This document shows, piece by piece, positions 24,901-34,233 of a stretch of 64,000 nt of DNA. A model generated the notes under the pieces. That model searched no databases and was not told the DNA's origin. It was given only the letters and a program-made list of their open reading frames with translations. The first letter of the stretch is position 1. Every line of letters starts with the position of its first letter. The DNA lies in the NCBI GenBank assembly GCA_013397435.1, contig VZRG01003001.1, positions 2,836-66,835 on the forward strand, read 5' to 3'. Origin of the DNA: Erythrocercus mccallii (taxonomy: Eukaryota; Chordata; Aves; Passeriformes; Dicruridae). Position numbers and translations under genes: made by a program.

Positions 24901-26655
24901 CCTGTGTGGGCAGCTTGGAAGTTCAATTTTCTGTCCGTAGAGAATCCAAAACACATCTGAGGCCACTTTGCTACTCAGGTTTAAGGCAATAATAGTATCC
25001 AATAATAGTTAATGCAATTACAGATTTTTTCATTTTCTCTTTATCAAATCAAGGGAGACAGCACATCTCCTGACACAGGTCACATTTCAGGGCAGGGAAG
25101 AATGCCACCCTGCTGATCTGGGAAATTGAGCACAGTGCGGCTCACATGAGCATGTGCACAATGGCAATAAGTGAAATTGATTTCTGGCAAAATCCCACAG
25201 GTATTGAGAGCAGTATCCTATCAGTTTCAATCAATAAGAATTGCTAATTGTGTTTACTGGTTGTTAGGCTAAAAATGAGATACAGGATTTGGTCTTACAA
25301 AAATATAGCTCCCTGCAACAGTTAAGGCACAGAGAGGAGCAGCAGGATGGGAACAGTGTCGTGGCAGACAGTGGTGACTGATAAGGGGTAGAACCGAGCT
25401 AGAAAGAAGAATCTTTTATTGGAGGGGGATTAGAAAGGTGAGACCTTTCTTTTCTGACCATGAAATCCAGAATTTTTGAAAATACACTGCAGAGCAGCGG
25501 TTTGCAATTCATGGTTCTGAGGTTAGAACAGGTCTATAAAATGTCAGACCACGGCTGATTAAATAATTGAGGAAATAGAGAGAAAAAAACCAAACATTTT
25601 CTCAAGAAAACAAACAAAAAGTAGGAAAATGGGAGTAAAGTATAAACGATCAACATTTAGACTTAATTTTATTAATTTCAGTTAAATGACAGTTGCCTGG
25701 GCTCTGGACTTCTTTTCAAAGCCTGCTTTGTATTTAGATTATTTTTTCATATTTAAGACTTTAATGGCCCTTTAATTGAGTAAGTCTGCAACATGCTGCA
25801 AGAGACACTGGTCTTACTTTAGAAACAGTAAGCTGCCCTAGCATTTTATGTTTGCATGGGTGAAGGGCTATTTTATTGAACTACTGTGGGTTGAGGGCAT
25901 TACAATTTTTAGAGAGACTGGTGGGTACAATATATTTATCTTTAATAATATAAAATGTGAAGTTCAAAGGTCAAGGGAGCAATAGAGAGAAATCTTCCTT
26001 TTAAATGTCTGTTCATATATTTATAGCTATAACATCTCATAAAACCTTCACGTTTCTATCATTCACATTATATGACTCTCAGCAACAAATGTCATTTTTA
26101 AAATAACCTCATTCATTCTTAATTTGTTTCAAGGATTACATTCAATCATACAGTTTAGCTCTCATCACCTTTAATAAACACTAATGGGAAAACTAACATA
26201 CCTTTTTCTAACAGAAAAATTATTAATTAGTTTTGGTGCATGATTTTAATGTAAATCAGCTTTTGAATTGTGGAAAAAAAAGCTGAGGGCATTTTTAAAT
26301 TTGTAAGTACTATTCAAAATTTTACAGATTATAGTTGAAGAGTATTTTTCAGAGCTGAGATGATTCAAGTACTATCTTGTTATTGATTGAAGCTTCAAGA
26401 AATCTAGCCAAAAAAAGCGCCTTGCATTGCAGCCCTGCTGTCTCCTGGCATCCTTTTGCTATCTCAGTAGCAAACTACTTCCAAAGACACAATCACTCTT
26501 GCAATCCCACCTAACCAACCTTACCCTGATCAGATGGACTCACTGTAAAAACATACAGTTGTTATTTGGGAAGCAACAAACCTGGGGGTTTTGCAGGATG
26601 TATTTTTTGGGTGGTTAGACCACCATCTTAATTGTAAATGGGTTTCAGGGAGTTG

Positions 26656-26669
26656 GTTGCTATAGCAAC
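26656..26669. promoter_or_regulatory. Perfect X-box palindrome (RFX-type site)
   Basis: GTTGCTATAGCAAC reads the same on both strands and matches every position of the symmetric X-box consensus GTHNYYATRRNAAC bound by RFX factors. RFX2/3 use such sites in ciliary and neuronal promoters and enhancers. A CCAAT pentamer on the plus strand (about 26939) lies some 280 bases away. No promoter or gene is recognised beside it, so a distal element is the likelier role. Binding is inferred from the motif only. Confidence 0.5.
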
Positions 26670-27682
26670 AGTCTACTTAGTGCTTTTTTCAGACCAAAAC
26701 CCTACTTGCCTGTATGTTCAGGGGAAGACAGAATGGCTAAGGAAGGGAAACTGAGCTTTTATTTCTCCGAGAGCCATAAATCGCTGCATCTCCTATTTTA
26801 AGTACAAAGACGGAAGAGCTGCTCCTTTTACTCAGTGTTTTTTCTGTTGCTGAGAAGCCCCATTTGATGTTCGTGTAAAATACAACCCTCCCTTATTTCA
26901 GAAATGCAACTGCAGTAGGGTTAATTAAGGCTAACACCCAATCAGATTTTTCCTAAAAGTGCAGCTGAAAGCAGAGGGTACAATGTCTTTGAAAAGCTGG
27001 AGCTGTGCAAATTTCTGATGTAGTCTTTTGCCTCATGTCTCCTGCTGTACATCAGGGTCCCTCTCCATCCTACTGAAGTCAGATAGAATTTCTCCTGCCA
27101 TTGATTTCTCTGCAGCTCCCTGGTTGTGTATCACAGACCCAAAGCCACCTTGACTTGATATTTTTCCCCTCTGTTGGCTGTGAGGTGGAGAAACATAACA
27201 AAGAAGTTGGGGGGTGTCAAAATTCCTTAATCCTACCTGGTCACATTGTAATCCTTCTATGTCCTTCAGTGACTGCACCTGTGCAGTGTGAGCAAAGCAC
27301 AGAACCCAAGTTCTGGGGAGTTAAGCAGAACTTGGCTGGCATTTGCAGGATTTGCCTGAAGAGGAGTTTCCAGGCTCTGGAGGGTGGGGAGAATTGTCTG
27401 GTTGGGGTAAGGAGCTGCCAGGAGGTGTCAGCTTCTCAGGCGTATGGGAAAGGGAAGAGGGTTTTGAAGCAGGTTCAGTCTCAAAGAGGGAGCAGAAGGA
27501 ATGTAAAGCAAGTGATAGGGGAGAGTTGAGCCTGTCTGGGGCAAGTTAAATGGAAAGCTGGCACGAAAGGGAAAAAAATAGATTTGGAAGGTATCACAGC
27601 TGGAGAAGACAGTGAAGAGGAGATGGAGAAAAACCCCTTCTTTGTTCTCTATAAGACAAAGAGGACCTTCCTTTTTATGATT

Positions 27683-27748
27683 CTCCAGTAATCTCTCCTG
27701 TATCTTGACCTGCATCTCCAATAATCTTTCCTGTATCTTGACAGTTTC
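27683..27748. repeat. Two-copy tandem repeat, 33-bp unit
   Basis: Two 33-base units begin CTCCA-TAATCT and both contain TCCTGTATCTTGAC. Because 33 is a multiple of three, the overlapping minus-strand frame (27428-27877) shows an 11-residue repeat, VKIQERLLE followed by MQ or NH. I do not consider that frame a gene. Confidence 0.75.
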
Positions 27749-28287
27749 CCCTTGGATAATATAATCACTCCAAAGAGAAAGATAGCTGATTGTGGGAAGA
27801 GAAATTTCTGGCTGTAGTATCTTGGCATCATTTGTGCAGCTGTCATCCCTGGCTGACACTATTATTAAGTGCCACAAGATCTTCTAAGCTTTCCTTGAGC
27901 AAGCCTGCCACATGAACCTAGAGAGAAGCTCAGAATATTGCCTTACTCCAGAGAAGAACTCAGCTCTAGCTGTGTCCAAGAACTGTGAATATCTTTCTCA
28001 CCTTCAAATGTGAAAGAGATGCAGTTCCCATTATTTGAATGACAGAAGAAATTTGCCACACCAGATGTACACCGTCCAATCTTTCTGGAAGAACTGACCA
28101 GTAGGAGAATTTGCTTAAAGCAGGACAGCCTTCTATAAGACCTGATGGGGAACTGTGTTCATTCCAGGCATTTCATTAAAACAGTGCAGGCTTCCAGTGC
28201 TCTGGTGCTGATGACAATGGTCTTTTATGCCTTTCACTGGATGGTCAAATTTTTTGCTCTTAATTTAGCCAGATTTAAAATTATCAG

Positions 28288-28372
28288 TTTGGGATTGGGG
28301 TTTGGGGTTTTCTCATTGTTGTTTTTGGGTTGGATTTGGTCTTTTGTTTGTTTGGTGGGGGGTTTTTTTTTA
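28288..28372. repeat. G/T-rich low-complexity tract
   Basis: The plus strand has GGGATTGGGGTTTGGGGTTT followed by further G/T runs. Three G-runs are closely spaced, but the fourth is 19 bases away, so it only partly fits a quadruplex motif. Confidence 0.6.
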
Positions 28373-31300
28373 GAAAAATGCAGAAAATCTATTGACATTG
28401 GGGAGTTTTGTGCTTTCCATCTCTCTGAACTCTGTCTTCATTTACAGAGACCCCAGATTTACGTACTGAGGCATGGCCTCTGCCCTGAATCACAAAAGTC
28501 TGTAATCTCCCCAGTGTTGCTAGACCACAAAAGGGACAGTGCCTGTTTTAGGAACAAACAGATGTCAGAAAAGAAAAAAATTCAAAAGGATTTTTTTTTT
28601 AAGTTTTGCAAAGCAAAACTGATAAGTATAGCACAAAAGACACAAGATTTTAAGAGGTGCCTTAAAGACATTAAACTATGAAAAGTTAATAACAGAAATT
28701 GAAAGGCTTTGAAGTTCCTATGCTTAAGGGCATTTGGAAAAGGGAACATTAAACCCAGACACCCAGGAGGAGCCAAGGTCTAGCTCAGAGAGTGGTGGTT
28801 GCCAGAAGACAGGAGATTGATTATTTCAGGTTTCTAAATTCTCAATTTGTCCTGTTTCTGGCACTCCTTTTCGAAACACCTACTGCAGCCCATTGTCAGA
28901 GGTAGAATGCAGTTTTCTGGAGGCCTCTGTATCTGCCCCTCTGCATTTTCTGATGAGGGAAATGGAACAAAATATTTTACACTTGAAATCCAAAAAGCTG
29001 AGGTTACCTAAGGCTCTTCATTTTTACTTGCTTGCTTGTGAGTATAAATGCCATCAGACTTACACCCCATTCTCAAGGTGAGGATGTCCTTTGCATTCTG
29101 TTTCTCTATGACTCTATTCCAGAGGGGGGCAGATACTGTCCTGTATGAGAGAAGCAGCCTGCTCTGGATACAAGGCTCTCACATTCCTTCCCACTCTTAT
29201 ACCTTCCTGAACTGAAGTGAAGCAGGTTTTCTTCAAATGATAACAACTGATCCATTTAAACAAAAAGGGCTCAGTTCCATAATTTTATAGCCAAACTTCT
29301 GTAGCCCAAATCTGACTTGTATTCACTTCAATGTCAGGCAAGACACCAAGCCTCTGAGTGAGCAGTTAGTGTGTTTGCATTCTGCCTTGACTGCTCCCCA
29401 TTTCTCATACAGAGGTACTGTGTGTTTCGTATGTCCTGTCCCTCAGACCATGCTGCTGTTCTTTTTCTTTTTTCCCTCCACTGCTAACCCCTTGGAAAAT
29501 TCAAACTCAAGGCTGAAGGAGCCAACTTCTGCTCTCAGGGTTAAATCTGGGAATCATTGCCCTAGCTTCAAATTTATGCTGGTGCAGTGAAGATGAGAAT
29601 TTAGCTTTCTGTACTGTTGTCAACAGGGGGAAAATAGAGTCCCTGTAAGGCTGTATCCATGGAAACCATCCTGCTGCAGTAGCGGGTAAAGCAGCAAATC
29701 AATTTCTTCAGTTTTAAAATGAAACACATTATAGTGCATCTGGCATTTAAGAGATTATCCATGCTGATAACTGTGTGGAAAAACCCTCCTCTAGCAAGTA
29801 CACTGGCAAGAACATTTCTTCCTCCTGATAGCATTCTGATTTTGGGTAGAATGAGCATTGATGACAAATACCATGAAGACAGTGCAGTGAGACAGAGCCA
29901 ACTCCAGAAGCAACAATGTTTAATGAAGGAGAAAATCGTTTAATTTAGCATTTAGCCCAAGTATCTGCACACATGATGACTAACATTATGTTAGTATTAG
30001 CAGAGGCAGTGACCTGTCACCTCTGTCTCCCTGCTCTTTGCTTCCGTGGTGCCACGTGTGACGAACAGAACGCTTGTACCTTGTGATGCATTTGTCTGAA
30101 CAGGAGTGTGTGTGTATGTGGCCGGTGGGCTGTCAGATGAGATTTCAATATCCACTGCAACATGGTCTGGGTAACTGACTTTATACAGGTGTGTATTTCA
30201 GAGCCAGAGGCATTTCCAGTGCAGAAAATGTGCTGGCTGTCTCTGTGCTGTATTCTTGTTACATTTCATCATGTGCAGCTTGAGAGACCATCCCTTTACT
30301 ATGCCATGGAGGGAGCATGGAAAGAGGAGGATTTCTTACACCAGAGTTCAAAAGCTACCATATGCTTTTCCTGCTATGTGCACAGAGGTTCTGCCTTTAT
30401 TTTTTCACCTATTAAGTATCTCTCTGACGATTCTGAGAAAAAATACCCTACTTGAGCAGAAAACTGCCTATACACAGATGAGACTTCATTCTGCTTTTCC
30501 TTTTTATCAAATCCAGATGTTGCAGTCTGCCTTCTCAATGCCTATCAGATAGAGAAATTACCTGTCTGGGAGAAATACAACCTCATTTAAGAGAGAGGGA
30601 GTGAAGTCGAACTGGCAGGGAATAAAAAGCATTACAGGAATTGCCCAGACTGTGAGTAGCCCTTCAGTTGGTGCAGATCAGATACACATTCCTCTGTCAC
30701 TTTGCAGTGCCTTGGCTGTATTTTATCCGCTTCTGAATCTCAATTCCTTGATAACAGCAATCACATATGCAATACTGTCTTCTTTTATCTACAGCTGCCC
30801 TGTCTATTATAGCAATCCCTGTTTGATTGACAGTTATGTATTTTTTTCTGACCTGAGGGCAAGCTTATTGCAATGCACTCCTTTCAGAGCTATCACTGAA
30901 ACGCATCCAAAATCTTCAACTGGTGCATAATGCGGCAGCTCAGCATTTGAATGAAGTGAGCACATATTGTTGGGGGCACAAGAGGTTTTGTTGCTCTGCC
31001 ACATCTACCAGTTAATGGAAGATGCAGTTCAAACCCCATTAAGTGGTAGAAATGGCTCAGTGGTCTGAAATGCTGCTGTTCACAGAGTGTTTTGTTCTAC
31101 ATGTGTCCAATTGCTATAACATTCAGTGTTTGGTCAGTTGTTTGTCTGTTTGGTCAGTTCCAGGGGTTTTAAGAGTCAGGAAAAGAACTCCCAATGCACT
31201 GCTTGAGGACTGAGCTTCCTTTTTGAAGATGGAGTTTCCTGATGAAAAACATGTGGTTGAAAATCACGAACTTCTGCAGCTTGTTTTCTATGATTCATGA

Positions 31301-32446
31301 ATGTACAGATCTAGGAATCCTCTCTGTATTCAGGGGCTGGACTGCATTCACTTCCTGAGACCTAACCTTTAGATACTGAGGAATGAAAATTATACTTTTC
31401 ATTGCATTTTTTATCCATAATTCCCACTTTCTACATAAGCCTTCCATACTCCCATGAGGATGCCTGGGGTTCCTGGTGAGCTCAGATACAAGGCATTTGC
31501 AGATTTCTATCTGAAAGGCCAGGGAAGGGAGAAATGGAAGAGGAGCTGTGACTGGCATTTCTTGCACCATTCTTCATCACAGTCCTGTGTCTGTGCTCGT
31601 CAGGGTAGCAAAGCCAGCACACCTTTTGGAGCAGAGAGGATGGGCTTGTTTGTTACTGTGGGTCCTGGGGTATGCTGAGATGGGCTGACAAACCTGGAGA
31701 TTTTAATGTCTTTTGATAAGGGCTTTCCCTCTGCCCTGCCACAAATGGCAAGAAAGGTAACCTTCTTCCCACCTCCTTCAGGTCAGACCTAGGAGTCCAT
31801 GGCAGGATCAGGGGCTGCATTTGTTCTGAGGGACAAAGCAGGAGCCACCTCTGGATGTGTCACTTGTCTCACAGCTCCCAGGGGTGGCAATTTAGAGCAT
31901 TCTTTGTGTCTAAGCTCTCGCAGTTTGCACAGTCATGTCCAGCGTAGGAGTGTTTCTCAGTGCTGTCTGTCTCCATGGATTCGGAGGTGACACCGTGTTT
32001 GTACACTGCCTCTCTTGCACTACCACCCCCATGACTGAAGCAAAGCTCCTGAGTCATCTTCACAAAGATTTAAAATTTCCAGCAAACCTGTAGGTCATCT
32101 GTTCATGTGGGCAGGCAAGAAAATATCAGGTAGGGAAACTCAGTCACACACCAGTGTTTGTATCTGTCCCCACAGCCAGTTCTTTTAAAGAACATCTTAA
32201 CGATTGTCTAAATTATTTTTCTGTAAAAAATTGTAATAAACAGCAACCTTGCTGTTAAATGATTCCTTAAAATGAGCCCAGTCCTCAAAGTCACTTTATG
32301 AATGTGTAAATCCCATCTATAGTCTAAAATTTCATTCATTTTACTCTTCAAGAAACCTTTATCAAAAATCAGCAGTTCCCTCTTGGAAAAAAATCTTGAA
32401 CTGTCTTTTCTCTGAGACTCAGGTGAAAGCATGACCCGGTCACATT

Positions 32447-32460
32447 CCTGCCATGGCAGG
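32447..32460. repeat. 14-bp perfect palindrome
   Basis: CCTGCCATGGCAGG is fully self-complementary. It stands alone about 1.8 kb beyond the AMER3 stop, and no factor is assigned to it. Confidence 0.6.
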
Positions 32461-33400
32461 TATTATCAGTGCTGGCACGTGGTGGCACACAGCAGCTGCC
32501 ACTTGACACAATGCAAAGAATGTGCCCCAAGTCCTGTAATGTCTACTTGTGTTATGTCTTGTTCAGTGTAAAGATACAGTCTGTTACCACTCCTGACAGT
32601 TACACAGCTCCCTTCTCTGTTTCTAGCATTCCACTCCTCAAAATTAGAATCCCTTTGCATTCCTAGCCTGCAAAGGCAGGGATATTCCTAGCAGTACCCC
32701 GTGGATTAATATTCACAGCCAAATAAAAATATCAGGCCAATGCCTACATTGATCTGTTCTTCTAACCCCAAGAAGCTGTGCCTAGTCCTGGTTCCATACA
32801 TATACTAGCTGTAAGCACAAACCTTGCCTCATCTGTACTCAGTTTATCATTTCAGAAATATCTAAAAGGGATGAGTAGTTCTAAGGACTATGGTGTGTCC
32901 TTGGATGGCAAGTTCTGCTCAAAATTCTGGTGACACAAGAGGGTGAGTTGCTAATCAGCAGAACGACCACAAATGCAAAATTGTTTACAACAAAAATAGA
33001 AAAAGGCCCTAGATCACTTCTTTCAGTTGAGAAAGACCAAATTTACTGATGAACAGATTATAACTAAACAAAGTGTTTGTTAAGGGTGTGGAAGACTGAC
33101 AGTCTCTGTCCCTTAACTTCATGCAGACCCCTGAAAAATATCCCTCTCTGCAATGGGAGACTTGTTAGTGGGCAAGGTCATTTTCACAATGACGTAAATG
33201 GAAAAGCAGGTGGCTGAATCTACCCAGACTTGAAAACGCAAGGGTGTTCTTGCCTCATGCAGAGAGAAACACTGTCCTTTTTTGTTTGTGCTGCTTGGGA
33301 AGCCTTTGGAGATGACCAGAAAGCAGTCACACTGCTGTGAGCAGCAAGAGCCAGAGAAATGTTGTGTTCTCTGCATCCTTCTGTTCAATAGTGAGCTGTT

Positions 33401-34185
33401 CCTTAATTCTCTGTCCTGGCCCTTGCTGCAGCCTCCTCCACCACCTCCAAAGGGGCCTTCTCAGAGGCCAAGGCTGGGCAGAGTCCAGCCAGTCTGTCAG
33501 ATTTGGCAGAGAACATGACAGAGAATTTACCCAAGTCACTTCTACAACAAATTCCTCTCAGCAACCAGAGGCCAGAGGATTTCTTAGCTGGCAGAGTTAG
33601 AACTCTCTGTACAGATAGTGCCTGCTCTGACCTAAAGCCTGGTGTGACAGGCAAACCTGAACCAGCACAATTGCTGTGTGCTACACGAGTTTCTGGTCTG
33701 CAGCAAAGGTGTTTCTTACCCTAGGACACAGGGCAGATTCTGGCTCTCCCTATGCTATGTGAATGTGGCTGAAGGATTTTCAAATGCTTGAGGTGCAGCA
33801 CAGACCCTGTAATCCCTCTCTTGAGAAGCCTTCCAAGCCTTGCATGTGGAGAATGCCTTGGCTTCAGTTCTTGCTCTGCCATGGCACAGTTTGGCCAGAG
33901 ACCAACTGCACCTTCTGAAGGAACACTTCAGGCTTGGAAGAAGGAGGACCATCCTTTTGATGCACTTAGGAGCACCAGCACAGCACTGTGGCTTTTCCCT
34001 TGTGCTTGAGAGCACACTGCATGTGTGCACCTGCAGGACAGGGCACATCTGCACTGTGATTCCACACTGCAGACCCCTGGCTTTCTGAAGTGATCCCCTG
34101 CATAAATGAAAGACCCTGAATCCCTCAGCCTCCACTGCTGTTAAGTGCCCCTCTGTGAAAAGGAAACAGATTGAATTGTTTCACA
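33401..34185. other. AMER3 3' flank, possible 3' untranslated sequence
   Basis: Moderately GC-rich DNA without a recognisable gene. If the ATTAAA close to the stop is not the real poly(A) signal, this would be AMER3 3' untranslated sequence. The next AATAAA on the minus strand that I found is at 30401-30396. Confidence 0.35.
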
Positions 34186-34191
34186 TTTAAT
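34186..34191 (-). terminator. Candidate AMER3 poly(A) signal ATTAAA
   Basis: On the minus strand ATTAAA lies 43 bases after the AMER3 stop and is followed by a U-rich run (GTTTCCTTTTC). ATTAAA is the second commonest vertebrate poly(A) hexamer. Use of this site would give an unusually short 3' UTR, so a distal site is at least as likely. Confidence 0.2.
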
Positions 34192-34233
34192 TTCACCCTT
34201 CCCCTAAGCACTCACCTTCTCCATGCAGGTGTG

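Larger units (their letters stand above)
21057..33400. other. Unique non-coding DNA, about 12.3 kb
   Basis: No gene or CR1 piece is recognisable. Contents entered separately: an RFX-type palindrome (26656-26669), a 33-bp duplication (27683-27748), G/T-rich tracts and a 14-bp palindrome (32447-32460). AT-rich sequence at about 25640-26300 and 26640-27000 is dense in TAAT and ATTA cores and may be conserved regulatory DNA. The longest frames (23354-23950 plus, 198 codons; 28145-28681 plus, 178 codons) show no recognisable domain. I found no exon of ARHGEF4, the neighbour of AMER3 in mammals. Confidence 0.5.

Noticed and set aside
28145..28681. 178-codon plus-strand open frame with hydrophobic segments
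   Set aside because: The apparent membrane segments come from translating a T/G-rich low-complexity tract (28288-28372).
1..34000. Exons of ARHGEF4, expected near AMER3 by synteny with mammals
   Set aside because: I found no SH3, DH or PH domain coding sequence on either strand. The gene may lie beyond the left edge.
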